Notes under the pieces: generated by a model | What the model was told of the DNA's origin: nothing | The model's database searches: none | The model's input: only the letters and a program-made list of their open reading frames with translations | Source: an uncultured Oscillospiraceae bacterium | GTDB lineage: Bacteria; Bacillota; Clostridia; Oscillospirales; Oscillospiraceae | Direction of reading: 5' to 3' | DNA length: 23,723 bases | NCBI GenBank assembly: GCA_947628265.1 | Contig: CANQZF010000003.1 | Location: 1 to 23,723 of the forward strand | In this document: positions 6,192 through 15,505 of the stretch, in pieces | Numbering within the stretch: the first letter of the stretch is position 1 | Layout: each line of letters opens with the position of its first letter | Position numbers and translations under genes: made by a program

Positions 6192-9035
6192 CTATCTTGG
6201 CTGCTCCCCGCCCCTGTCCGGGCGGACCGTGAAGGCGAAGCGAAGCGCCTTTTCAGATAATCTGTACTTCTCCGCAAGGTCGGGCCCACAGGAGTTGGAG
6301 CCGATGCCGGAGACCTTGTAGTCCACCCGCAGGTGGGTGAGGCCGTCGGCGCGGAGCTCGTCGGTGTGCTCCGCCGCCGTCAGGGCCTCGGTGGAGTACC
6401 GGGAGACATTGAACTCAAACTCCGTGTCCGTGAGGAAAAGGAGCTTTCCGATCCGGAGCATCCTGGCCCCGGTGTGGTTGCCGTGCTCCTGGGGGCGCAC
6501 GTAGGGGACGTACTCCCGGTCCGCGTCGCTCTCATAAAGCCCCAGGGCCCCGGCGTGGCGCATATCCCGGTAGCTCTCCGCCGGGCCCACGCCGTAGTAG
6601 GCAAAGCGCCCGGAGGAGGCCGGAAGGGTGAGCTCGTACCCCAGCCTCGGAAGCCAGAAGGCGTCCTTTCGCACCCCGGCGTCCAGGGTAACGCCGATGA
6701 CCCCCGCAGCCGACACGGTGACGCGCTTTTCAAACCGGAGGACGGGGGTCCTGGCCACCCCCGCCAGGGAGCCCCGGAGGACGATGGCGTCCCCCGCAAG
6801 GCGGCAGTCGTAGATCTTCGTGAAGGACTTGTCCAGGTTCTCGCCGCGCCAGTCGTCCAGGTGCTCCCAGCGGCCCCGGATGTTCCGGTCGTTGTCTGTG
6901 GGGGCCCGGAAGGCCGTGAGGCGGGGCCGGCCCGCCATCTGCTCCTGTCCGTCCACCCGGATGCTGGTGAAAACGCCGTAATGCTTAGAGAAGACGTACC
7001 GAAAGCCCGGGCCCTCCGCCACGATCTCCTGCCCCTCCTCCCGGAGGGCGGCGCTCTCCCCCGCCTCGGTCCTTTGGCGAACAGAGGGGAGCTCGTGCTG
7101 GGTGGCGGCGCAAACACGCCCGTCCTTTATAAGCTCGCAGGTGAGGGTCACGCCATAGCGGCATGGGGCGGGCGTGTAATCGATGGGGATCTGCGCGTCT
7201 CCATGGGGCGGGATGTCCAGGGCCGCCTCCCGCCAGTCGCCGCCCTCCCCGTCCGTCTCGATCCTGTAGCGGAAGGTGTACTCGTTGAGGTTTGTGAAAT
7301 CCAGCCTGTTGTGGACCCGCAGCGCGCCGTCCGAATAGGCGGTCCGGATGGGCTGATAGGCGGCCTTGGCCTCCAGGGACCCGGCCTTGAGGCTCCGGTC
7401 CGCGAACACCAGCCCGTCACAGCAGAAGTTCCCGTCGTGGGTGAGCTCCCCCGGGAAATCCCCGCCGTAGCGCTGGACGCCGTCCACCGTCACCACGTGG
7501 TCGGCCCACTCCCAGATACAGCCGCCGATGAGCTTGGGGTACTTATCGAAGAGCTCGTTGTAGTCCCACACGTCCCCGGGCCCGTTGCCCATGGCGTGGG
7601 AGTACTCGCACAGGAAGACGGGCCGGTCGATGTCGTCGCACCTGGCGAACCCCTCCGTCTCCTCCGGGGAGGGATACATCCGGGAGTACACGTCGGTATT
7701 GCGAAACTCCCCCTTCCGGCCGGCGTCCTCCGCGTGGAGGAGGCGGGAGCCGTCCCGCTCCTTCGTCCAGCGGATCATGGCCAGGTGGTTGGTGCCGTGA
7801 CCGCTCTCGTTGCCGGTGGACCACATGATGACGCTGGGGGAATTTTTGTACATCTCCACCATGCGCCTCATGCGCTCCACGAACTCCCCGCGCCAGAGCT
7901 CCTGGGTGCAGGGCCAGTCGCCCGTCTCCACGTCGTACCGGGGCTCCTGCCAGGAGAGGCGGTTGGCAAAGCCGTGGGTCTCGATGTCCGTCTCGCAGAC
8001 CACGTAAAGGCCCAGCTCGTCGCACATCTGGATAAATCCCGGCGCCGGCGGGTAGTGGGAGGTGCGGACGCAGTTGATGTTCAGCGCCTTCATGAGCGTG
8101 AGGTCCCTCCGCAGCTCCTCCCGGGTCTGGCACCAGCCCCGGTGGGCGCTGGTGTCGTGGTGGTTGACGCCGTGGAGTTTCACCGGCACGCCGTTTATGA
8201 GAAGCTCGTACCGGTCCGAGACCTCTATTTTCCGCAAGCCCGCTTTGAGGGTGATGACCTCCCCCAGGCGTGAAAGCTCCACGGTGTAGAGGAAGGGCTT
8301 TTCCGCGTTCCAGAGGACGGGGTCCTCCGGGGCGAAGGAAAAGCGATCGCGTATCTCCCCCTCAAAAAGCACCCTCTCCCCCGCCAGAACGCGAAGGCCC
8401 GCCTCCCCCTCAAGCCTTATGTCGAGGGAAGTACCGTTGGGGATGAGCTCCACGTCCCCGATGTGCCCCTCGGGCCGCTGAAGGAGGTAGCAATCCCGGA
8501 AGATGCCGTTATAGCGGAAGCAGTCCTGGTCCTCCAGGTAGCTTCCGCAGCACCATTTGAGGACCTTGACCCGGAGGGTGTTGGTCCCCTCCCGGACGGC
8601 CCCGGTGATGTCAAACTCCGCCTGGAGGCGGCTGCCCTGGGTAAAGCCGATGTACGCTCCGTTGACGGTGACAAAGGCGCAGGAGCTGACGCCCTCCAGG
8701 ACGAAGTAGACCCGGCCCCACTTCCGGGGGACCGTAAACGCCCGCTCATAGACCCCGCAGGGGTTGTCGTCGGGCACATAGGGCGGGTCGCAGGGGTAGG
8801 GGTAGTTGACGTTGGAGTAGTTGGGGGAGCCGTACCCCTCCAGCTGCCAGCAGGAGGGCACGGGGATCTCGTCCCACCGCTCGACGCGCTCCGGAACGTC
8901 GATGTCCCGCTCAAAATAGGCAAAATTCCAGGTCCCGTTCAGGGACGTATACTCGCTGACGCCCCCGGGGATGTAGGCGCTCCTGGGCGGGCACCGGTTT
9001 TCTGAGGTCGCGCGGGGGTTTTCGTATTTTCTCAT
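6192..9035 (-). CDS. GH2 beta-galactosidase, LacZ-type
   Basis: This 947-residue enzyme has the full LacZ layout. An N-terminal sugar-binding jelly roll opens with SLNGTWNF and IPVPSCWQLEGYG, and the motif DQDCFRYNGIFRD follows (169-181). The catalytic barrel contains NCVRTSHYPP (321-330), the acid/base Glu410 in STGNESGHG and the nucleophile Glu477 in CEYSHAMGNGPG, then IWEWADH. A C-terminal small-chain domain follows. The length is close to the usual 1,000 residues. There is no signal peptide, so it should act in the cytoplasm on imported galactosides. The start at 9035 follows TAAGGAGGGG, where TAA is the stop of the gene upstream. Beta-galactosidase is the most likely activity, but other GH2 specificities cannot be excluded from motifs alone. 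Confidence 0.93.
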   Translation of the reverse strand: MRKYENPRATSENRCPPRSAYIPGGVSEYTSLNGTWNFAYFERDIDVPERVERWDEIPVPSCWQLEGYGSPNYSNVNYPYPCDPPYVPDDNPCGVYERAFTVPRKWGRVYFVLEGVSSCAFVTVNGAYIGFTQGSRLQAEFDITGAVREGTNTLRVKVLKWCCGSYLEDQDCFRYNGIFRDCYLLQRPEGHIGDVELIPNGTSLDIRLEGEAGLRVLAGERVLFEGEIRDRFSFAPEDPVLWNAEKPFLYTVELSRLGEVITLKAGLRKIEVSDRYELLINGVPVKLHGVNHHDTSAHRGWCQTREELRRDLTLMKALNINCVRTSHYPPAPGFIQMCDELGLYVVCETDIETHGFANRLSWQEPRYDVETGDWPCTQELWRGEFVERMRRMVEMYKNSPSVIMWSTGNESGHGTNHLAMIRWTKERDGSRLLHAEDAGRKGEFRNTDVYSRMYPSPEETEGFARCDDIDRPVFLCEYSHAMGNGPGDVWDYNELFDKYPKLIGGCIWEWADHVVTVDGVQRYGGDFPGELTHDGNFCCDGLVFADRSLKAGSLEAKAAYQPIRTAYSDGALRVHNRLDFTNLNEYTFRYRIETDGEGGDWREAALDIPPHGDAQIPIDYTPAPCRYGVTLTCELIKDGRVCAATQHELPSVRQRTEAGESAALREEGQEIVAEGPGFRYVFSKHYGVFTSIRVDGQEQMAGRPRLTAFRAPTDNDRNIRGRWEHLDDWRGENLDKSFTKIYDCRLAGDAIVLRGSLAGVARTPVLRFEKRVTVSAAGVIGVTLDAGVRKDAFWLPRLGYELTLPASSGRFAYYGVGPAESYRDMRHAGALGLYESDADREYVPYVRPQEHGNHTGARMLRIGKLLFLTDTEFEFNVSRYSTEALTAAEHTDELRADGLTHLRVDYKVSGIGSNSCGPDLAEKYRLSEKALRFAFTVRPDRGGEQPR

Positions 9036-9047
9036 AGGGTCCCCTCC

Positions 9048-10682
9048 TTACGGGCGAATGGAGATCACGTGTTTAAAGGGGGTGTAGTCGGTGAGGTAGA
9101 CGGTGGCGGCCCCGGGGGTCTTGGCCTCGCTGTCCTCCTTGCCCTCGGTGAAGTGGTGGAGGCCGAAGGCCGGGCCCACCTCCATGGAGGACTCAGGGCC
9201 GCTGACGGTAAAGTCGGAGTCCTTCAAAACCAGCACCTCGTCGCCGTGGACGGGCATGGTCATGTGGGCGTTCTCGATCCGGTCGATGCCGTTGAAGGCC
9301 AGCTCCACCCGCCAGGGCGCGCCTTGGACGCCGGAGGTCTCGATCTCCACGTCGATCCCACGGTCCGTCTCCCGGACGAAAACGTCGATGCGCATATCGG
9401 GCCCCAGCTTCTTTTTCCGGGAGGCATTGTCCATCTTCCACCAGTCGGAGGTGGCGGGCTTCTCCTCAAAGGGCAGGTAGTACCAGCCGCGCATCGTCTC
9501 GTGGAGGCGGAAAGCGCCGTCGGGGTCCTCCGTCAGCGTCTCCGCCTTGAAGGCCCGGTGCTCGCAGAAGCTGCCGCCGATCTTCACAGCCAGCTTGATG
9601 TGCCCGTTGTGGACGTAGAGGAAGTTGGACTTGTCCCGCATAACGGTGTAGGTCCATCTCCCCCGCCGGACCCGGGCGATGCCGGAGTCGGCGTAGAGGG
9701 CGCGGTAGCTCTCCGGCGTGCCGCAGCCGTCAAACTCCACGTCGATGAGCTCCGGGCGGAGCATGTACTGCATGAGGCAGTTGGGGGTCAAAAGGCGTTT
9801 TTCGTCCACGATCTTGAAGACGTAGTTGGCCATGGACAGAAATTCCGGGATGCCGTACTTCGCCCCGAGATAGAGGTAGGGCCAGTAGTAGGTGTCGGGG
9901 TAGACGAGCCGGTCCTTGTCAAAGCGGGTGGAATTGGCGGTGAAGATGCTGTCGTCCGGCTCCCAGTAGGTCAGCATCATCCTAAGGTTGCGGATGACGT
10001 GCTCCTCGTAGGAGGGGTCATCCAGTGCCTGGGCTAAAAGGAGCATGGCGTCGTTGTTGACGCCGTTATAGTTCCCGGCGCTCTTCTCGGAGTACTCCCC
10101 GTCCGCGTTGCAGTCGATGCCCTCCTTGAGGTAGTCGAAGGCGGCGGCGGTCAGGTCCTCCTCGCCGTAAATTTTCCCGCAGACGGCCAACGTGGAGGCG
10201 ATGGCCCAGCGGTGGTTGGGGGTGTGGAAGCCCCCCTCCAAAAGGCCCCGGCCCCCGGCGTGGAGGATGGCGTCCATCTTTTCAAAAAGGAGCCGCTCCC
10301 CCTCCGTCCGTTTCTCCAGCCCCGCCAGATACGCTCTCGCGGGCAGGATGATGCCCACGCAGAAGGCCGTGTCGGGAGCGGAGAAGAAGTTGCAGGTGAT
10401 GTAGTCGAAAAGGCCGTTCTCATGCTGGGTGGAGGCCGCGTAATCGAGGCCCCGGAGCATGGCGGTCAGGAGCTTTTCGTCGTGATAGAGGCGGGAGTCG
10501 GCGTTTAAGTACACCGCCGCCATATCCGCCACGCAGTAGAGGGTGTGCTTTTGCATATAGACCCCGTCGGGCATCACAAAGGCGCCGAACCAGGGGCTCC
10601 CCTCGTCCAGATTTTGCTTTGTGAGGGCTCTCCGGGCCCGGATCTCCGTGTCCCGGATCATGCGTTCGTAGTGTGTTCTCAT
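9048..10682 (-). CDS. Heparinase II/III-like (alpha/alpha)-barrel protein, putative intracellular polysaccharide or oligosaccharide lyase
   Basis: I do not recognise an exact family for this 544-residue protein. Its first 310 residues are helical repeats typical of an (alpha/alpha) toroid. It then changes near 330-540 to beta-rich sequence, the two-part plan of heparinase II/III-type lyases. TPNHRWA puts Asn156-His157 together, and DGEYSEKSAGNYNG supplies Tyr197 and Tyr205 about 40-50 residues later. PL17-type lyases use an Asn-His pair and a Tyr at similar spacing. Such enzymes split uronic-acid glycans by beta-elimination and leave an unsaturated uronic acid, which fits the GH105 gene nearby. 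No signal peptide is present. Its start overlaps the mannosidase stop by four bases (ATGA), implying coupled translation. A non-lyase role, such as a hydrolase of the same fold, remains possible. Confidence 0.65.
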   Translation of the reverse strand: MRTHYERMIRDTEIRARRALTKQNLDEGSPWFGAFVMPDGVYMQKHTLYCVADMAAVYLNADSRLYHDEKLLTAMLRGLDYAASTQHENGLFDYITCNFFSAPDTAFCVGIILPARAYLAGLEKRTEGERLLFEKMDAILHAGGRGLLEGGFHTPNHRWAIASTLAVCGKIYGEEDLTAAAFDYLKEGIDCNADGEYSEKSAGNYNGVNNDAMLLLAQALDDPSYEEHVIRNLRMMLTYWEPDDSIFTANSTRFDKDRLVYPDTYYWPYLYLGAKYGIPEFLSMANYVFKIVDEKRLLTPNCLMQYMLRPELIDVEFDGCGTPESYRALYADSGIARVRRGRWTYTVMRDKSNFLYVHNGHIKLAVKIGGSFCEHRAFKAETLTEDPDGAFRLHETMRGWYYLPFEEKPATSDWWKMDNASRKKKLGPDMRIDVFVRETDRGIDVEIETSGVQGAPWRVELAFNGIDRIENAHMTMPVHGDEVLVLKDSDFTVSGPESSMEVGPAFGLHHFTEGKEDSEAKTPGAATVYLTDYTPFKHVISIRP

Positions 10683-13672
10683 AGGCTTTTTACCTCGGTT
10701 TCTAAACGCAGCAAAAGGGTCTTGATTTCAAAGGCCCTGAAGCGCAATTTCAAAATTTTCCCCCGGCCGAGCTCCGCCGGGTCCTCCTCCAGCATATCCG
10801 TCTCCTGAATGGCGCCGATCCCCTCCCCCACCCGGAAGGTGACGTCGGTGTCCACGCCCATGGCCTCGTAGACCCGGGCGAGAAGGGCGTGTTCCGCCGT
10901 GTCGGCGGGCTTTACGGTGTCCACCACGATGTTCTTCCGGTCGGGCACCAGGATGGGCCGCTGGGGACAGCCGGCGGGGACGAGCACCGGCGGCTCGTTG
11001 AGCTCCACGGCCTCACGGAGGGTGTTGCTGTCCTTGAAGGGCCCCTCAAAGGGGTAGAAGGCGTAGGTGAATTCCTGCTGCCCCCGGTCCGCGTCCATGT
11101 CCGGCGCTAAGGGGGATCTCAGGAGGGTCAGGCGTATCTCGCTGCCCAGTACGTTGACGCCGTACTTGCCGTCGTTGAGCACCGCCGCGCCGTGGCCGCC
11201 GTCCTCCACCGCCGTGAAGCGCTGACAGCTCACCTCGTACCGGTCCCGGTCGGAGGGCATGGAGCGGTGGGTGGGGCGGGTCAGATTGCCGAACTGGATC
11301 TCGTGGATGGCCCGGGTGGCGTAGACGTCCACCGGGAAGGCGACTTTCAGGAGCTTGTGGCGCTCCTGCCAGTCGATCTTTGTGACGAACTCCAGGCGTT
11401 CGGCGTCGTCCCCCAGGCGGATGGTCTGCCAAAGCCGGGAGGCCCCCAGCCGCCGCTCCACCAGAAGGGCCGCGCCGTCCCCGTCCCGCGTAGGACGGAT
11501 GTCCGCGTCTTCAGGAAGCTCCACGGGGAGGCTTTCGTACATACTGCCCAGCTCCCAGGCGTCATAGGAGGGGTTCACGTCCTTGAACATCAGAAAACGG
11601 TTGCCCGGCCCGGACAAAAATTCCCGGTCGGACCCGGTCCGCTTCACGCTGACGACCTGGCCCCGCCTGTCCACGAGACACGTAAGACGTGCGTTGCGAA
11701 GCTCATAATATTGCGTCTCGGGGAAATAGTCAACAACAGATTTTTCGGTCCTCTCCGTCTCCGGGACGATCCGGGCGCGGCCCTGGGCGGGGACGGTGAC
11801 GCCTCCCACCCGCCGGGGCCAGCTTAGATGATTGCTGACAGCGCTGCTCTCCCCCGGCGCGCCCGTGAGCTCCCGCAAAAGCGCCCACGCGCCCTCCCGG
11901 ACCTCACGTAGCTCCCGCTCCGCCCGCTCATGGACCCGGGCGATGGAGGTGCCGGGGGAGATGTCGTGGAACTCATTGAAAAGGAGCTTTTCCCAGAGCG
12001 CCTCCAGCCGCTCCCGGGCGCCGGGGGGCAGAGGGGCGCCTGTGAGCATCCGCTGGGCGGCCTGGTACTCCGCCAGCTTCAGCGCCGTCTCCGCCTTGCG
12101 GATGCCCCGCTTGGTCCTGGCCTGGGAGGTCAGGGTCCCCCGGTGCCAGGCAAGGTACAGCTCGCCCTTGTAGACGTTCTCCACCTCGGTCTGGCGCTGA
12201 AAAAAAGCGGTGGGGCTCTCCACCCGGCACCGGGGCGCGCCCTCCAGGTCCGCGCAGCGCCGGAGCTTCTCCACCATCTCCCTGGTGGGCCCGCCGCCGC
12301 CGTCGCCGTAGCCGAAGGGGTAGAGCATCCCGTCCATGCCCTCCCGCTGGACCCGGTCCTCCTCCCAGCGGGTGACGAGGTCGCCGCTGTCAAAGTCGGC
12401 GTTATTTTTCTTGAAGAAATGGGTGAGCACCCGGCTGCCGTCGATCCCCTCCCACCAAAAGAGGTTGTAGGGGAAGGGCTGTGCCTCCGGGTCCTGGCGG
12501 CTCAGCTTCTGGGTGGCGAAATAGGGCGCCTTGCACTTGACCATGATCTGAGGCAGGGCGGCGGAGAAGCCGAAGGTGTCCGGCATCCAGGCAAGGCGCG
12601 TCTCGGTTCCCAGCTCCCGGCGGAACCACCGCTTGCCCCACGTAAACTGGCGTATGAGGCTCTCGCCGGAGGGGATGAGGGTGTCGCACTCCACCCAAAG
12701 GGACCCCTCGGGGAGAAATTTGCCCTCGGACACCTTCTCCCTCACCCGCTCGAAGAGATTTGGATACTGTTTCCGCAGCCACTCCAAAATCGGCGGCTCG
12801 CACAGGAGGAAGCGGTAATCGCCGTACTCCTCCATGAGCGCCAGGGTGTTGGCGTAGGTCCGCGCCGCCTTGCGCTCCGTCTCCTCCACGGGCCAGAGCC
12901 ACGCAAGGTCCAAGTGCGACTGTCCGAAGACCGTGAACTCCGGGGCGGTGGAGCCGTTATGACAGGCAAGCAGGGGCTTTAGGACCTCCCCCGCCCTCGC
13001 GGCGCTCTCCGTAAGCTCCGGCTCCGGCAGCTCCAGGTCCGCTATGTACGTGAATTTTTTCAGTCCCTCCACGATCCTCTCCGCCCGGAGGCTCCGTTCC
13101 GGGAGCTTTTGGACCAGGGAGAAGAGGGTCAGGTAATCCATGGCGGCCTCGAAGACCGTCTCGTTCCAGACGCCGAAATGGGAGGGGCCCACCGTCACCT
13201 GGAGCTCCGGGGGCTCCGGGACGGACGCCTCTCCCCAGGCCACGATGCCCGCGCTCTCAAGGCGCGGGCCGTGGCCGGCGTAGCACTCCGCCGCGATCTC
13301 ATACCGCTCCCCCGCCACGGCATGGCGGGACAGGGTGAGATAGGGGTGCTTTTTGTCGATGGAGCCGGCCTCCCGGCCGTTGACGAAGACAAGCATCTCC
13401 TCCGCCGTGCCCAGATGGAGGACTATTCTCGCCCCTGTAAGCTCCCCGGGGACGGTGAGGCGCGTCCGGAACCAGCCGTACTCCCACTTCCGGCCCCACC
13501 TCATCCCCACAGGCGCGGGGGCAAAGGGCCGCGCCTCCGCCTCCTGTAGGGTGAGATGGCCCATGGTGGTGAAATACTCCGTTTCCAGCGTCCCCCAGGG
13601 GCGGTAGTAGTGCCTGGGAAGCTCCTCCGCCCAAAGGCGCAGTCTCTCCTCCCACTGTCTGCCGATCTGCAT
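10679..13672 (-). CDS. GH38 alpha-mannosidase
   Basis: This 997-residue enzyme removes alpha-linked mannose. After about 240 residues of N-terminal accessory sequence with a jelly-roll look, the GH38 catalytic domain begins. FGQSHLDLAWLWPVEET gives the zinc ligands His253 and Asp255. The nucleophile is Asp365 in AWMPDTFGFS. PEGSLWVECD and SGESLIRQ between them are also typical of the family. The long C-terminal beta-rich part is as expected for bacterial GH38 enzymes of 850-1,050 residues. There is no signal peptide. The start at 13672 follows GGAAGGAG, 12 bases after the iolB stop, and this gene joins the inositol genes to the glycan genes without any gap. Linkage preference cannot be read from the sequence. 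Confidence 0.95.
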   Translation of the reverse strand: MQIGRQWEERLRLWAEELPRHYYRPWGTLETEYFTTMGHLTLQEAEARPFAPAPVGMRWGRKWEYGWFRTRLTVPGELTGARIVLHLGTAEEMLVFVNGREAGSIDKKHPYLTLSRHAVAGERYEIAAECYAGHGPRLESAGIVAWGEASVPEPPELQVTVGPSHFGVWNETVFEAAMDYLTLFSLVQKLPERSLRAERIVEGLKKFTYIADLELPEPELTESAARAGEVLKPLLACHNGSTAPEFTVFGQSHLDLAWLWPVEETERKAARTYANTLALMEEYGDYRFLLCEPPILEWLRKQYPNLFERVREKVSEGKFLPEGSLWVECDTLIPSGESLIRQFTWGKRWFRRELGTETRLAWMPDTFGFSAALPQIMVKCKAPYFATQKLSRQDPEAQPFPYNLFWWEGIDGSRVLTHFFKKNNADFDSGDLVTRWEEDRVQREGMDGMLYPFGYGDGGGGPTREMVEKLRRCADLEGAPRCRVESPTAFFQRQTEVENVYKGELYLAWHRGTLTSQARTKRGIRKAETALKLAEYQAAQRMLTGAPLPPGARERLEALWEKLLFNEFHDISPGTSIARVHERAERELREVREGAWALLRELTGAPGESSAVSNHLSWPRRVGGVTVPAQGRARIVPETERTEKSVVDYFPETQYYELRNARLTCLVDRRGQVVSVKRTGSDREFLSGPGNRFLMFKDVNPSYDAWELGSMYESLPVELPEDADIRPTRDGDGAALLVERRLGASRLWQTIRLGDDAERLEFVTKIDWQERHKLLKVAFPVDVYATRAIHEIQFGNLTRPTHRSMPSDRDRYEVSCQRFTAVEDGGHGAAVLNDGKYGVNVLGSEIRLTLLRSPLAPDMDADRGQQEFTYAFYPFEGPFKDSNTLREAVELNEPPVLVPAGCPQRPILVPDRKNIVVDTVKPADTAEHALLARVYEAMGVDTDVTFRVGEGIGAIQETDMLEEDPAELGRGKILKLRFRAFEIKTLLLRLETEVKSL

Positions 13673-13684
13673 GGACGCTCCTTC

Positions 13685-14464
13685 CTATTTCATCCTGGCG
13701 TCGATCCAGGCGTACCTCTCGTCCACGATCCTGTCCCTCCAGGGGTTCCCCTCCAGGTGGCGGATCATCCAACAGTAATACATGGGGAAGGCCGGGGCCG
13801 TCACCTGGGGGTGGGTCACGCCGCCGGGGATAGCGGCGCAGCAGCCGTCCGTGATCTTGTAGGCCCTGTCCCCCAAAAAGCACGCCCCGAAGCCCTCGGG
13901 CCGCTCGTACCGGTAGTAATAGACCTCCGGCTGGGGGTGGTGGTGGGGCGTGTAGCTGGACCAGCCGCCCTGGTGGTTGATGACCTCGCCGCTCACCATA
14001 TTGGAATAGGGGGCGTTGGACCAGTCGAACACCGTGCGGACGGTGCGCTCCAGCTTGCCCTCTAAAACGCCCTCGCCGAAGATGTCCTCCCGGCAGTCCC
14101 GGGGCCTATAGAAAACGGCGGGGAACTCCCGGTCGTTCCGCGTGCGCTGCGTGAGGACCTCGCTGTCCTCCCAGGCGGTGACGGTGACCTCCACGCCTCG
14201 GCACAAATGGAGAAGATAGGGGCCCTCCTCGATGAAGCTGCCCCTCCGGCCCTCCTCTCTCCGGCCCTGCCACGCAAAGGCGATATGGCCCAGGACCAGG
14301 AGGACGGCGGTCTCCTGGGCGTCGTCCCGGAAGGTTCGGCTCTCCCCCGCCGCCATACGGTAGACGGTGATGTCCATCATGGAGTCGTTCACCGCGTCGC
14401 CGGAGCGCGTCAGGACCTTCACGCCCTGCCCGTCAAACTCCGGGCGGGAAAATTCAAGGCTCAT
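13685..14464 (-). CDS. iolB: 5-deoxy-glucuronate isomerase
   Basis: IolB converts 5-deoxy-D-glucuronate to 5-dehydro-2-deoxy-D-gluconate in the myo-inositol pathway. The 259-residue protein is a double cupin. Its metal site is plain in PHHHPQPEVYYY (His174, His176, Glu180), with His218 in the second half (GGVTHP). The frame is open upstream to 14929, but that extension is Arg/His-rich antisense-like sequence lying inside iolG. The ATG at 14464 gives the expected N-terminus, lies 11 bases after the iolG stop and has GAGGCGG before it. Order and spacing place it at the end of the inositol gene set, directly before the mannosidase. Confidence 0.95.
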   Translation of the reverse strand: MSLEFSRPEFDGQGVKVLTRSGDAVNDSMMDITVYRMAAGESRTFRDDAQETAVLLVLGHIAFAWQGRREEGRRGSFIEEGPYLLHLCRGVEVTVTAWEDSEVLTQRTRNDREFPAVFYRPRDCREDIFGEGVLEGKLERTVRTVFDWSNAPYSNMVSGEVINHQGGWSSYTPHHHPQPEVYYYRYERPEGFGACFLGDRAYKITDGCCAAIPGGVTHPQVTAPAFPMYYCWMIRHLEGNPWRDRIVDERYAWIDARMK

Positions 14465-14475
14465 ACGCCACCGCC

Positions 14476-15489
14476 TCAGTAGACGATCTCGGAGAGCTTC
14501 ACCGGGCGGTGCTCCTCCAGAGACTTCTTGGCGGCGATGCCCATGAGGACCGGCATCAGCCCGTCCCGGGCGCCCACGGCGGTGTCGGTGTCGTTCTCGA
14601 TGGCGTCCACAAAGCCCTTGACCTCGGTGGCGAAGGACTGCATGTACCGCTCCAGGAAGAAGTAGAGGGGCTTCTCGCCGGTGATGCCCTCTGCGTTGCT
14701 GAGGACCATGGTGGAGGGGGCGTCGTTGGCGGTGGCGGCCATGCCCAGAGATCCAAAGACCTCCGCCCGCTGGTCGTAGCCGTAGACGGCCTTCCGGGAG
14801 TTGTCGATGACGGCGATGGCGCCGTTTTCCATCTTCATGGTGATGACGGCGGTGTCCACGTCCCCGGCCTCGCCGATGGCGGGGTCCACCAGCACGGCGG
14901 CCTGGGTGTATATCTCCTCCGCCTCGCACCCGGCGAGGAACCGGACCATGTCAAAGTCGTGGATGGTCATATCGAGGAACATCCCGCCGGAGACGGCGGC
15001 ATACTCCGCGCTGGGGGGCTCCGGGTCCCGGGAGGTGATTTTGATGACGTGGACATCCCCCACCTTCCCGTCCAATATGGCCTTCTTCACGGCGGCGAAG
15101 TTGTGGTCGTGGCGGCGGTTGAAGCCCACCTGATATTTGAGCTTGCTGCCCTCCAGGGCCTCCATGACCTTGCGGATCCTCCCCAGGTCGTGGTCGATGG
15201 GCTTTTCGCAAAAGACGTGCTTGCCGGCGGCGATGGCCTCCAGGGAGAGGTCGGAGTGGGTGTTGGTGGAGGAGCAGATGAGCACCGCGTCGATTTCCGG
15301 GTCGCGGAGAACCTCACGGTAGTCGGCGGTGACGCCGCCCACGCCCATGTCCAGAAGCCACGCCCTCGTCTCCTCGCTCATATAGGGGTCCGCCACGGTC
15401 TTGATCCGGGCGTTCCTGACGTAATTTACAATGCTCTCGGTGTGGACCTTTCCGATGCGGCCCGCGCCGAGGATCCCAAGTGTTACCAT
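14476..15489 (-). CDS. iolG: Inositol 2-dehydrogenase (Gfo/Idh/MocA family)
   Basis: IolG oxidises myo-inositol to scyllo-inosose with NAD, the first pathway step. The 337-residue protein opens with the nucleotide-binding motif GILGAGRIG (5-13). The conserved CEKP gives Lys96, and MTIHDFDMVRF gives the catalytic His177 with Asp173 just before it, matching the Lys-Asp-His triad of characterised IolG. The start at 15489 follows AAGGAGG. It is followed after 11 bases by iolB and preceded by iolE. Related dehydrogenases act on scyllo- or chiro-inositol or other sugars, so isomer preference is uncertain, but the neighbours strongly support inositol. Confidence 0.93.
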   Translation of the reverse strand: MVTLGILGAGRIGKVHTESIVNYVRNARIKTVADPYMSEETRAWLLDMGVGGVTADYREVLRDPEIDAVLICSSTNTHSDLSLEAIAAGKHVFCEKPIDHDLGRIRKVMEALEGSKLKYQVGFNRRHDHNFAAVKKAILDGKVGDVHVIKITSRDPEPPSAEYAAVSGGMFLDMTIHDFDMVRFLAGCEAEEIYTQAAVLVDPAIGEAGDVDTAVITMKMENGAIAVIDNSRKAVYGYDQRAEVFGSLGMAATANDAPSTMVLSNAEGITGEKPLYFFLERYMQSFATEVKGFVDAIENDTDTAVGARDGLMPVLMGIAAKKSLEEHRPVKLSEIVY

Positions 15490-15505
15490 ATTTCTTTCCT
15501 CCTTA

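Noticed and set aside
6333..8273. 646-codon plus-strand open frame opposite the GH2 gene
   Set aside because: Same cause: the mirror frame of a GC-rich gene is depleted in stops. The GH2 frame has all catalytic motifs in place.
14465..14929. N-terminal extension of the iolB frame by 155 codons
   Set aside because: The added sequence is Arg/His-rich, lies entirely inside iolG in another frame and is absent from the IolB family. The ATG at 14464 is the natural start.
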